Source: Megaleporinus macrocephalus (Eukaryota > Chordata > Actinopteri > Characiformes > Anostomidae). From it: a stretch of 64,000 nt of DNA. Both the position numbers and the translations under genes were made by a program. The stretch is from the NCBI GenBank assembly GCA_021613375.1, contig CM038726.1, positions 12,284,253-12,348,252 of the forward strand, given 5' to 3'. Shown here piece after piece: positions 24,570 to 40,128 of the stretch. Under the pieces are notes generated by a model. It did no database searches and was not told the DNA's origin. It saw only the letters and a program-made list of their open reading frames with translations. The number at the start of each line of letters is the position of its first letter. Within the stretch, counting starts at the first letter, position 1.

Positions 24570-25070
24570 TCCCTTCGTTTTCACAGGCTCAAAATAATTA
24601 GACAAACTACAATTAAACTATGATTATGTTTAAATACTTGAATGCATACCCTTTGCTGTCAATGACTGCTTGAACTCTGAAACCTCACCAAATGCTCAGT
24701 TTCTTTCATGGAATTACTTTGGCAGGCCTTTATGGGCCAGGCCTTTATTTTGTCTATAGCAAACGAAAAGCATGCTCAAAGGGGCATTTAAGAACATTTA
24801 ATTTTTTGCTTTATGAAGTTCTTGAGTTGCTTTTACAGTATGTTTTGGGTCATTAACCATCTGTACTATAAAGCGCTGTTCTATCAGTTTTATAGCCTTT
24901 GACTTTGAGCAGAATGTGTATACACTTCAGAACTCATCCTGCTCCGTCGAGCAGTAGTCACATCATTAATAAACAGTTCAGTTGGCCCAGTTCAAAAGGC
25001 TGCCATAACGCTGACTCCGCCATGTTTCACAGATGATGTGATTTGTTTTACATACGCTCATATACATAAA
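24570..25070 (-). mobile_element. Decayed Tc1-like transposon
   Basis: Contains, in order, TTCACAGGCTCAAAATAATT, TGTCAATGACTGCTTGAA, GGCAGGCCTTTA, GGGTCATTAACCATCTGTAC and CCATGTTTCACAGATGATGT. These are words I associate with the coding half of a widespread fish Tc1-like element, whose transposase would be on the minus strand. Many indels and stops are present and the far end is missing. Confidence 0.6.
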
Positions 25071-26119
25071 CAGCTACCAATTGCATGTTTGTCATAAAGT
25101 AACGAGGAAAGAGGCCTCAACTTGCTGTCCAAGTGTCCACTGACTTCTGAGCATGTGAAAATGGAGAGACTACATAAAAAGTGGCTATAATTCCTAAATG
25201 GTCAATGCAATTTTTGTTAAACCCCTTGTATTAGAGTCAAAGGTTTACACTGCAATACATTTTTTAAAATCAGTGCTGAGAGTGCAGAGGCAAGATTAAA
25301 GATTACAATAAGTAGCCAAATACTGTGTAGCCTGACTTTTTTTAAACATCCTGTTTTCCACTCATATCATTTTGACATTCCCTTTCCTTATACCATTGGC
25401 ATATAATGTTTAATATCATTAGAAGATTTCCTAAAAAAAATTAAAAATTGTACCTATTTGTGGCTTTGACTCAAAATTAAATAAATAAAAGGTGATCTCC
25501 GGCTTTTGCACAGTATTGTGTATATGTCAATGTCAATGTCTCTGTTAATGAACTGTTGATTTGGTCTGAACTAAGTACACCTACCCTGCATCCACACTCA
25601 GAACTAATTTCTACAATTACAGCTTGTAGTCAACCTGTTTTCTCTGTATACTCTATTATACTCTCTGTATACTCATTTTTTTTCGTGCTTTGTTTAATTT
25701 GTTTAAAAATGTACAGCAGTGGTTGTACATTTTCATCACTTTAGGCTTGTTTTAATAATCCAGATGACAATAGGGCATGGTCATAGTAATTTTCTCAGTC
25801 AAGTACAAATTAATATCTATTTTAATTAGCTTAGAGCTATTTAAACCAGAGTCTGACATGACAATTTGGGGTGTTCAATTTTTTCTGCAGTGTGTGGATG
25901 TGGCTGTTGGTTATCATTCCAACACCGCAGATCACATGATCAGTTGTATGGGCAATTGATTAATCAAGTAAATCCATTTGGATTCAAATCCTTTAGTCAC
26001 ACGGGCTCTAAGGATAATCCTGGACACTGTAGCGAGCAGCGGCAGCAGTGCCTCCTACAGGTCACACCCTGCTATTACAGTAAATTGTAAATTTGAATAA
26101 ATTATAACTCATTTAATCT

Positions 26120-26310
26120 AGTAACCTACATTTATTTGGGAAGGTTGGGGTAAATAACATCGGCCTACAAGCAAGTGAATTAGACAAAGCAGTGCTGTTA
26201 AAGTCTTTTACAGACATCAGTGTCACTGCTGGACTGAGTCTGCCAACCAAAATATCCAGCCAACAGTGTCCTGTGACCACTGACGGGCAGTGAGTGAATA
26301 AAGTCTGTAA
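26120..26310. mobile_element. Fragment of the otophysan-type DNA element
   Basis: Contains CAGTGTCACTGCTGGACTGA, AAAATATCCAGCCAACAGTG and CCTGTGACCACTGA. I recall these words as an internal part of the same repeat family seen at 10015-10330 and 44677-45028. No termini are visible. Confidence 0.45.
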
Positions 26311-27177
26311 CTGTAAAACTACAAAGCGCATTGTAACAATTCCAAAATTCCTCAATGGACTGCCCATTTTGTTATGTTTCTCTAAATATAACAATTAACT
26401 TTAGCTGTTGTGTATTGTATTGTGTGAAGCAGAGACAGTTTTTGTTAATATGGCCTTTTTTATTAACTACCTACTTTGACAGACAAGGAACATTTGACTG
26501 ACATGAAGACCAAAAAAAGAAAAACAGACTGAATTAATGAAATTTTCACTCGTTTTTCAATGGAGCAACCAAGGGAGCTCTGAAAAGCTTATTGTTGTCA
26601 TGTGTGCAGAGCAGGCAGCTGCTTGCTGATGTTTGTTTCCTTATTTCCAGATTCAAATAATAGCACACATAGATATGCAGACAGCCTGTGAGAATTCACC
26701 CAGGTCTCTTAATTTAATCCTAGTGAATAACTGTAGTGTTTCCTTATGCAAAACCAAAAATGTGCACAAAAGAATTAAACTCTCTTCTTCATATTCAAAA
26801 CACGTCTGAGAAACACTGATTTAGTTTGCAGCCACATCTTTAATGCTAAGCAACTTCTCAAATTTTTGTTTTGTTTAACTGTATGGCTGTATTTTATGTC
26901 GTAAAAGACAGAATGCAAGCTCTTCCTTTATGAAACAGTACTATGTTTTCATTTCAGCTGCACTTTAGTCTTAGACATCTAAGCTCATTGTTTAAAACCC
27001 TTTATCTTAGCCATAAGTGTATTGTCACCAGTAAGAACACCAGATATCATTAGAACAGATGTAACCAAACATAAAAAATAATACAAAGTAACATTAATAT
27101 CTTATTCAGAAAGAAGAAAATAATACCTTGCAAGCCAGTTTGAAGAAGAAAGTTTAGATCCAGATTTCTCCTGGATG

Positions 27178-27800
27178 CCCCAGACATTGCATGAAGTTAT
27201 GAAACTTCCTTCACCAATAATCTCGATTTAGCTCAATGAAGTACTAAGTAGTCAAACCAGGTATTAGATGATAACTGCAAGTCTTCCTACTAACGGACAA
27301 AATTTCAATAGTTGAGTTGCAGTATCAGATGACCTACATGTGACGGAGAGTTGACTAGAGATGGGAATCACTGGTCAAACACATTTATGTTTTAATGATG
27401 GTAATGCGACTTGCTAGATAGGTTTGCATTATTTTCCCATAAACATTGTCTATTATGCTAACCATATAATGTTTACAATGCTAAACCTCACCATGACACA
27501 TTGTTTGCAGTGATCAAACAAACAATAAAATGAAATCAGCTGACCACCTAAATGTACTGAATGATCAGGTTATTTCATCAATGGATTTTTCACTGATGGC
27601 ACTGACATATTACAGGAAAAAAAATAGTAATATTCATCAGGTGGTTCAGAGAGCATGTGTAATGATTTTCACAAATAAGGGGCCACAGCATTGTCACCTT
27701 AATCCCATTTAAAGTCCCCAGACATTGCATGAAGGGATGTTCTGGAGAAGACTTTACGGAGTGCTTTAATTTTCCTGTTCTGGAGAAGACTTTGCAGAGT
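27178..27800. repeat. Local direct repeats
   Basis: CCCAGACATTGCATGAAG occurs at 27178 and again at 27717. Immediately after the second copy TGTTCTGGAGAAGACTTT is repeated with a 37-base period (27739 and 27776). Origin not recognised. Confidence 0.65.
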
Positions 27801-28399
27801 GCCATGTGATGTCATGGCAAATGTGCACAGTCTAACAAAATATTCAAGCATGTAACTTTTTGGAGGTGTGGGGTGGGGGGCATACGGTGTATATTGGAAG
27901 GCAAATGACATCAGTAACAGGAAATACAAATGTGGATGTTTTGTGGTGTAGACAAATATAGATAAAAGAAAAGATATGGAAAAAATTAAGAGAAAGGAAA
28001 TTAGCTGTCAGGTTATCTGTTTCAATTAGCGCTGCTGTTTACACATATACAGTTGTGTAGAATACTACAATAAAACGTGTTCATAACTTGAATCTTTAAT
28101 TTCAAGTCAAAATGCACATATGATACAGAAAAAAGGTTTTTGGTGTTTACTGGACAATGACGACATTGCTATTGCTATTATTATACGCATCCCCAAAACA
28201 GTACGAACAAGCAGAAAGTAACAAAATCATAGCATTATATTTATTTAATGCGTCGCATAAAAGTTGTCTTGATAGCACGACTACGTCTGTCAGACTTCAT
28301 CAGTTTCGCGCTAAAATGACGAAAGATTCCCGCGCTTCGAAAAGCAACTGCCAATGGCATGATGAAAGCAAACGAAAGGGTGGAGCTAGCGACGAGATT

Positions 28400-28754
28400 C
28401 CTCTCTCTGATTGGCCACTCGGATTAAACTTCATTACGCAGGTGACGCGACGTCAGACACCATCAAATATCTAGCGTTTTTATTGGATAAGCCACTCGGT
28501 CTTCTTTAACGGTTGGTGTTTTCAACACACTGCTTTAGTCCCGCCCCTTCTGAAAGCTGGCAGGTTTTCCATCGCCACTCAGCGGCGCATCACGGTGGTT
28601 TGGTAGCGGGTGGGGAAGAGTCGGGCAACGACTGACCCTCGTATACAACAAAACTTGGACGGAACTCGGGGTTAGGGGTTGCCCGGACTAGTTTCAAACC
28701 CATAAGCCGCCACACCGGGCCTTACCTTCCACTTCATATCTGTGAGCTCGTCTA
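28400..28754 (+). promoter_or_regulatory. zmynd19 CpG-rich promoter
   Basis: High CpG density with inverted CCAAT boxes (GATTGG at 28409, TATTGG at 28481), a CRE-like GACGTCAG near 28450 and a GC box CCGCCCC at 28541. No TATA box. The layout is that of a housekeeping promoter just upstream of the zmynd19 ATG. CpG richness continues past exon 1 to about 29300. Confidence 0.65.
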
Positions 28755-32075
<3,321 letters not shown>

Positions 32076-32671
32076 TCCCCTGAACCCCACTCTGAAGAGG
32101 GGTTGTGGGGGAGGGGGTCGTGGGGTGAGACTTACAGTTAAGATGCAAAATGAAATCTGCTGACTGACTAATAGGACGGGCGACATTGGTAGGCAAAACA
32201 GGCCTGTTGAGGGGGAAAAAAAATTACCTTTCTTCCCAGAACTTTGATATCTCCTTGGCTTGTCTGAGGTGGTTATGGGAAATTAGGGGATTTTGTTTTT
32301 GTTTTTGTTTGTTTTTTTGTTTAGAGGGAGGCTGTAAAAGGCTCTACCTGCTGCTATGGATGTGTGTTTTGTGAAGAAAAACGCCATGCCGTCATAACTT
32401 CCTCTGTGAACTGTCGACAGTTCATAAGCTCACTCCTTCCTTCCTTCCATCCACGCTCCTGTCATGAAGTGTTAAGCCGCTGGTATCGAGCGGCAAGCCT
32501 GCTGTACGAAGAGACGGAATAATGGAGTGACGGACCTCTTCACTGTACTACCCTTTTTCCTCTCCTGGTTGAACTTCCTGTGCACATAACCATGCACATG
32601 CTCACCTACTTGCCATAATGTTTCCCAACAAGTGCGCAGCAGAGGACTGTGCGAATTCACACTACCAGTAT

Positions 32672-32693
32672 TTGTGTGTGTGTGTGTGTGTGT
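32672..32693. repeat. (TG)n microsatellite
   Basis: About eleven TG units within the zmynd19 3' UTR. Confidence 0.9.
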
Positions 32694-33589
32694 ATGTGCG
32701 ATGCCATTATTGACTGAAGGACGTGGATGAAGTGGTAGATATTTTTTTCTGCTCTTTCCTTTTTTTCAGGGGGGGTGGGGTGAGAGGAGGTTTGTTTTTT
32801 GATTTTTTTGGTTGAACCTGGGATGTTGTTGCTTGTAGAACTGTTTCCATGTTCCTGTGTCGAATTTCTGAGAATGCATTACTCTCGGTGCTGCATTACA
32901 ATCCCAGTTATCCTTCCAGCTTTGGTTATGTTCGCACGCCATCACGAGCATTCAGCTTTGAGGGACGTCCTGGAAAAAACTTGAAAAATCCACAGTGAAA
33001 AGTTGTCTTAGACTAATGTGGACAACATCTAACCGGATGTGTCAAGTTGATGTTTGGGTTCCCTGTTATTAAGTTATAAATCTGTCCTTTGTGTCCACAT
33101 AAGCATAGCTTATGTGATCATGCGCTCTTATTTTATGTTTTGTCTAACCTTCCACCCACACGAGAAAGGAGAAGAAAGAACACATACATGCACACATGTC
33201 TGAAGTGCGTCTTCCTCCTACGTGAAGGGCAACTCTGCCGAACTGTGATGCGCGCACACACATACACACAAATTAGCATGTATTGCAGACATACGTGCAG
33301 TTTGTTGATAATGGTGTGTACAATACATTTATTTATCTGGATGGGGTTGAACACTGTGCACTGAGTATCCTCACTTTTATCTTTTTGTCATGTAGGCAGG
33401 GATGATGTGTCCGAATGATTGAGTGTAGGGGAAAAGTGGGGTGTCTGTCTTTTTGTTTTATTTGTTATTGTTATTTTTTTCTTTTTTCTAAGACTATTAC
33501 AGTACAAACATTTAAAAACATAGAAAGAAGTATGAAATATGTGAAAGGGCATAATGTTGGTGATAACTGACCATCTCTTGTCACTGTAA

Positions 33590-33595
33590 AATAAA
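33590..33595 (+). other. Candidate zmynd19 polyadenylation signal
   Basis: AATAAA followed a few bases later by a second AATAAAG, about 1.5 kb after the stop codon. Confidence 0.45.
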
Positions 33596-33949
33596 ATAAT
33601 AAAGTAATGATGTGAGAGAAGTATGTTTACACCAGGGTAGTACTTATACAAGGTTTTTTTGCCTGGAATCATAAACATGCTGTTTTGATGCTGTGTTTTT
33701 TTCAGGGTTCATCACTTAAATAGAACCAGTTCTGTCAGAGTGAGGAAGTATGAGAATATGAAATGTGGTCGTAAAAATTTAATAGCTAAAGAAGCTTGTT
33801 TGTGTCACATTCACTTTCTTGATGTTCAATATTCATGAAAATCACAAAACTGCCAACAGCTTGTTGTTTATTACGGTATTGTTTAAATGTTGCACAGCTC
33901 TGATGTTCACACCCCTTGAACTTTTGTACTTAATTGTACTTATTTGTAG

Positions 33950-34150
33950 CCGAGGTTGGAGGGTTTTCTTCCAGGTGCTCATGCATGTTAGGTTGATAGG
34001 TCACTAAATTGCCCCTAGGTATGAGTGTGTGTTGCTCCAAGCCCGGGTCATGGCGAGGGTTGTCAGGAAGGGCATCTGAAGTAAAACAGTTTGCCAAATC
34101 TAGAATACGAGTTAAGTCGCTGTGGCGACCACTGTAGAAGGAAAAAAGCC
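33950..34150. repeat. Teleost interspersed repeat
   Basis: Contains AATTGCCCCTAGGTATGAGT, AGGAAGGGCATCTGAAGTAA and CGCTGTGGCGACC, in this order. I recognise this phrase set as a very common fish interspersed repeat. The minus-strand frame 33930-34244 is a translation of it. Confidence 0.65.
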
Positions 34151-34679
34151 GAGAGGTGTATGTGTGTAGCTGAAGTAGAAGGTATTTCACAAAGCAGATT
34201 AGATTAGCCAGATAATTTGAACAATTTAGGTCAAGCATGTCCAAAATAAAGAGGCAAGGGACATTGAACAGTCCACATCTTTGGGTTAAAGTTGTCTGGC
34301 TAACGAAAGTCCTGCTTTGTGAAACAGTTGCCTGACATTTTTTAAGTTTAGGTTTTTTTGGTTGAGTGTGATATTTTTAATGGGGCTAAAACTTGAGATC
34401 ACCTTAGATGCTATTGTTTGTTTTATACAATGGATGTGCTGTAAGATCCATACTGGTTTGATGGGAGTTTTATAATGGTCTTTAAAGGCATGTAAAAAGA
34501 AAACTAGACTCCCTTTAAAGGGAAAGTCCACCTTTTTTTTTTTTTTAGATATTTGAACAATTCAGTGGTTTTATACAGTGGAAACAACAGGAACCAGGGG
34601 TCACAATGTCCAAAACATATCTGGACATATTTATTTTTTCAGTTTACGTAAAGGTTCACTTTTTAATTTTCATACGAAG

Positions 34680-35333
34680 CTGTTGATTTGATGTGCCTGC
34701 GTCCTAAATCGGCTCTCTGCTGTCCAGTCGTGCTAGATGTATTAAAACCACGTGATGTGCTTTTGGTACAAACAGGGCAGCGTGAACTGGAGGCTCGTAT
34801 AAATGAACTACGGCCGGGCAGTTTGTCTTTCTGGCCGTGACTGCGTGAATAACCTTTACCCAGTGGCTCCATGGGAACCAGTGGGGGCAGGAGGCTCTAG
34901 CGTGCACTGCTTTTGTAGCAAACTGTCCCTGTTCTGCGTTGTAGGAGCCCACATGTGTGAAAACGGTAAGACTGCGTTATAATTTAATCTAAAAAATAAG
35001 TCTGAAGGCTCTCTGAAATACACTCCACCTTAAATGTACAGGCGCCAGAATGTAACTGCAGTACCTTTTTAAGGTGGAAGGGAAATCAGAAAGCTGCGAG
35101 CTGGCAAACCTTGTAGGGGCTACTTTTGGTTAAAGTGTTGGTTAGTTTACCTCTGTGATGTAGCGTGTGAGTAACAGGTCCAGTCGGCAGGTGTAAACAA
35201 AGCGGGCGTTAGTTTCGTTGTGAAACCTTTAGGAGTAGTAACGTGACGGCAGTTTGTTAACTGTGTGAAATTTCGTATCTCCGTTCTTTCTGGCATATCT
35301 TACCTTCCGTCTCCTCACAGTGCTGAGAGAGGG
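34680..35333 (+). promoter_or_regulatory. Possible 5' region of the armadillo/FN3 gene
   Basis: CpG-containing sequence precedes the ATG at 35334. The bases before it (CTCCTCACAG at 35311-35320) form a good splice acceptor, which suggests a leading non-coding exon. A strong donor, AAACG|GTAAGAC, ends a candidate exon at 34965. If the acceptor is not used, transcription may instead begin near 35160-35260. Confidence 0.35.
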
Positions 35334-38300
35334 ATGGACTGCTGCCCGGTTCCGTGTGAGAGAGGTACCGCGCTGCACTGGCTCGTGTGTCCGAACCTGG
35401 TTCATGTGGCGACCTCAGTGAAGGTTCTGAGTGAAGAGGCTCAGGACAGAAACGACTCGCTCGCTGAAAGAATTCTTCAGGAGAGTCACGGAGAAAGATG
35501 CATCACGGTGCTGATGCGGCTGCTGAATTCTCAAGATGTGGGGTTGGTACCATTCCAACACCAGCGTCCTCCACAAACACAACTGCTAAGGGCAACTTTT
35601 ATGTTTTCTTTACACCAGATAAGACGATAAGGTGATACTTATTAATATTCACTATAATCCCTGCTAAAAAACAAACAAACAAAAAAAACCCAAAACAAAA
35701 CACAACAAATATAGCAGCTATGAAAGGCTTCTCCTAGCAATCAGCAATCAGCAGTGGGGTTTAGTGTTTTCCAGATGATTAGATATGACAGTCAAAAGTA
35801 TTCACATTCATTACTCAGGTAGAAGTGTAGATACTAGGGTTTAAAAATATTCTGTAGAAGTTCAAGTATTAACTCGAGCTTTTTACTCCAGTAAAGGTGT
35901 AAAAGTACTGCTATCAAAACTACTTAAAGTATAAAAGTAAAAGTAATATAAGGCAAAATGCCAAAAGCATAGGCCTCACTACAGGGGTCCCACCTCCCGC
36001 CCAAAATCCTTCTTCAAAAAGCCATAATGACTATAATGTTATATTAAAATGTTAATGTTGATAAATTTGGGATGTGCTAGGCTTCCTGTTTCAGCCGCAC
36101 CCATGCCCATTGAAAATGAATGTGTTTTAGTACAATCTAAATATATTAAAGAAGCATATCTGTGTACTACTGAGCATTAACATGAGTTTCATGGAGCGAA
36201 AGATATGATGACTAGTTGTCTATAAGTATTGTAATGGTGCAAAAAGTCAAACTTTAAAGGCATGTTATCAATAACCTTTACTGGAATGTAAATGTACATG
36301 AATAAAAACAAGCTGAAATTAAATAGGAGTAACGAGGCTATTTTTTAAAATGTAAGGAGTAGAAAGTACAGATAATGGTGTGAAAATGTAAGGAGTAGAA
36401 GTAAAAAGTCATCTGAAAAAGAATTACTCCAAAATAAATAACGGAAATTTCTACTTGTGTAAGATGAAGTATTTGTACTTCCTTACTTAACACCTCTGAT
36501 GACAGTGTAAATGATTGTAATGGTTTAACAGGTGTTCTGTAACTGATACCAGGTGCGTTTGATATTTTCTTTATAGGATCTGTTCTCCTGCTGGAAGCTG
36601 GTTGTTATTGTAACCGTTAAGTTAATTCCCGTTTGATCACCAATCCTAATCCGAATGCTTCCAATAACCCTTTTCAGCAGAAATGATGTTCTCAAAATGA
36701 ATGACAGTATTAGATGAGCTTTAATTTTGCATTAACATACTTAAGTCAGGTAAAAGGTAATCAGAACATACTCATTGTGAGAATGTTAACAAGTCAGTTC
36801 CCATTAGAAAGCAGCATGTTCAGCCTTTCTGAAGCCTAGTTAGGACAGTGTACTGGCAGGAATATGGTGATATGGCCATATATTGCCATATTTAAGATTG
36901 AATTTTAGGAAAACTGTCAGTATACAAACCGCACATCATACGCATAGGTTTGCTAACGATAACATTAGCAGGTATGCTACTTGTTTATATTAATGACCTG
37001 AATATTGGAGTCTTCCAACAATCTTTGCATGTAAACAAATGTAATAATTTAATTGAATTAAATACTATTTTCTTGAGAATCAGTACAGTATCGCAAAACA
37101 AGATTGTAATACACAAGTGTATCAGTATTGTTTCACACACTTTACAGTTGTAATTGTCAGCAGGGCGGACATACAGACATCTTGTTTTGACTGTTCTGTT
37201 TTATTCTGTTCTGCATCTTTTGAAATTGCACCAAAGTGAACCAGACAGAATGTGCATATATTTATAAAGAGAGAACCTACTGTGTGTCAAATTTAATGGA
37301 CTTTAAAAGAATGTAAAGCACCCAGTAAACAAAGTGCATTTTGGTGAACTGTCAGGTCCTGGATGTCATTTAAATGCACATAATGGATTTTTGTATATTG
37401 TCAGTATATCTTACACTAATAATAAAAGGCTCCTAAATGTTCTCAGCTCTAGCATATGGTTCCAGGAACACCTTTAATAGGTGTAGGACTCTTACATTAT
37501 GTATAGTTCTTAGTTTCTTTTTAAATTCTTCACAGATTCTTCACAGTCACAATCTAATTAACAAATGGTTTGAAATGGTTGTGAAAAAACACTACTGGTT
37601 AGGGTGGTAATTTCCAACCATGGTCCTTAAATTCTCCTGCCCTCCTTCTTCTGCCACCCAGCTCCAGTCTTTGGGATCAAATACAAATACAGTCTCCTTA
37701 AATTTACCTGCCTCACCAAGAATTTTCAATATTCTAACCAATCAAAGACAGTTGCTTCAAATGTGGTACATGAATACACCCTACTAGTTGAATAGCTATT
37801 GTTTTACCTTTAAGAAGAGCATTCTAAGGCAGGGGCTTTTGTTTCTCGCTACTCAAAAAGTGTCCTCCATTTGAACTCCAGCTAGCACAGAGAAACGCTC
37901 ATAAAGCTGTCAGCTACAATGTGGAGATTGGCCTTTTATTGCCTGCAGCCAAGCACCAGGAGGGTCTGTATGGCCAGCAGTGTTGATAAGCTGGTGATTT
38001 TGAACGTCTGGTGTGTGTGAGGATTCTTCTCTGTGATTCCTCAGGCTGTGCAGTACGACCCTTTATATTTTTGGGATGCTTTTGGAGAATGAAGCTATGG
38101 TTCAGAAACTTCAGGAGTGGACGCATGAGGACTACAATCTTTGCTGGACCCTGGGACAGCTGCTGTTGATAGATGACCATGATGTTGTCTTGAATGCTGC
38201 TGGAGCCGTAGCATCACTGGTAATGCTTACTCCTCCTGAAATATTGCCTTTGTTTCAACGTTTAGGCTCATCTTGTGATTGTGTGTATTGTAAAACAGTG

Positions 38301-40094
38301 CTATATACAGAGTGTGCAAAAGTCAGAGACCACCATTCATTCATTTAATATCCAGTCAAAATGTGTAGTTATTAATTGTTCAGGAAGGATTTCTGAGAAA
38401 ATTAAGTCAGTTCACTTGCCTAATAAAGGAAAAACAAAAATGGAACCATGTGATACCTAGTAGACCACCACAACTGTCACAATCTTATAAACAGTACTTA
38501 AAGTTTACATCTTTGAAAGAGAGAGGAGGAAATTAAGCTCCACTGTTATATCAATATCTGACTAACTCCACTGGTGCTATAGGTCTAAAAGGATGTGTAA
38601 GTGTCAAGAAGAAACTGCTGGCCACTGCAGAATCCAGACATCAACATCCTTAATTGTGTTTGGGGTTTTAAAAAAAATCTGACTACTTTAGAAAAATGAA
38701 GACTGAAGTTTAAAGGAGTATTACAATCATTGTAGATATTTCTTGTAAAAGTGACAGCAAGTGTAAAAAATAGAAGACAAAAGATGAACAGACTTGATAT
38801 TGAAGAAACTGAAATAACATGTAGTTGCTAGGGTTGTGTAATTTTCTGTTAAATATGTTGTCCTGATAAATAACTACATAAAAGTTTAATACATTACAAA
38901 ATAACCCCCAAAAAAACCAACAGAATGTAAAGATGGAGTGTCAAATATGTGTATGTGTCGTGCTGCAGAGATGTCCACTAAAGTTAGCATGCTAACAAGC
39001 TAGTCTTAGCAGTCTTGGAATACCACCTTGTGCTTCAAAAGGCGACACTGAGTAACATCGAGCCTTCAGGCCAGCATGAAAGAACCACAGAGTGTCACTG
39101 GCCTGATGACGTTTTCTAATCTTTTGTCAACTATGTTAAAACACGTGCTGAAGAGCAGACCTATGAAGAACAGGTAACCAGCAGGCAGGCATTATAACGA
39201 CTTCTGCCGACTAACGACTTCACTCAGGCCAAGAAACCATGTTCAGCCGCAAACATCAAGGAAAAAAAAAAAAGATTTAACGTTGCCATTGTTTTCTACC
39301 GCTGGAGACACTCTTGGCGAGTAAACAGTGTTTCTTCCTGACAGGTAAGAACTGAGGGGGGAGGTGGAGGGAAGGGCATTTTCTGATGATATGTTATTCT
39401 CTAATGTTTGGAATATTAATGAATTGAAAAATTAATGAATCTTTCAAATTGCAACTTTAATCGTGTTTTAACTGAAAACTAGATAATTTAAACGGTGGGC
39501 TTCACAAAGCAGTTTACATAGAAATAACATTACTAGTTTAGAACAGTTATTGTTTGTTTTAGGTCTATACCCTTTAAGTTGAAATAGTCCCATCAATCTG
39601 AAAGGATTCAAATAGGGGGGTTCCTGTCTAGCCTTTAAGCCTGTATGTGTATGATCTTCCAATATTAGGTTGCAACCCCTTTGGGACGGCAGTGGCTGCT
39701 TCAAGACCATGCTGTGTTCAGTCAAGTCCTTGAGAATGTGGTGTGTCTTCTGGACAACGGGCGAGAGACCATAGTTAACTCAGCTACTCTTATTCTAGCA
39801 AGACTGTCTCTGTGTGAGATGGCCTGCCAGAAGCTTGTATCTCACTCCTCAGCCTCAGGAACTCTCAGTCGCCTAGCACAATGCCTGACTCACAGCCACA
39901 CAGGTCAGTGTCAATCAGAGAGAAGCCCTTAAACCATAGAGTATTATTAAGGGTACGAGGATGGCTTTGTTAACTGCCAAAAAAACAAAGGATGTGAGTT
40001 CAAGTCTTGGTTCTATAAATGCAAGGAAGAGGAATGAGCTTAACCAATAGCTTTCAGAATTGAAATTAGAGAACTGATTGCATGACACCTGTGC

Positions 40095-40128
<34 letters not shown>

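Larger units (their letters stand above)
25071..28399. other. Intergenic spacer between bspry and zmynd19
   Basis: No exon was recognised. Besides the elements listed separately it contains only AT-rich sequence. The short open frames (for example 25556-25744, 26113-26394, 28157-28474) show no family features, and the last lies in the zmynd19 promoter zone. Confidence 0.4.
32076..33600 (+). other. zmynd19 3' UTR
   Basis: No coding potential. Contains G-rich and T-rich runs and a (TG) microsatellite at 32672-32693. AATAAA at 33590 would give a 3' UTR of about 1.5 kb. Confidence 0.55.

Noticed and set aside
28157..28474. 105-codon + strand frame before zmynd19
   Set aside because: It overlaps the promoter with CCAAT and CRE-like sites, has no splice connection to zmynd19 exon 1, and shows no known motif.
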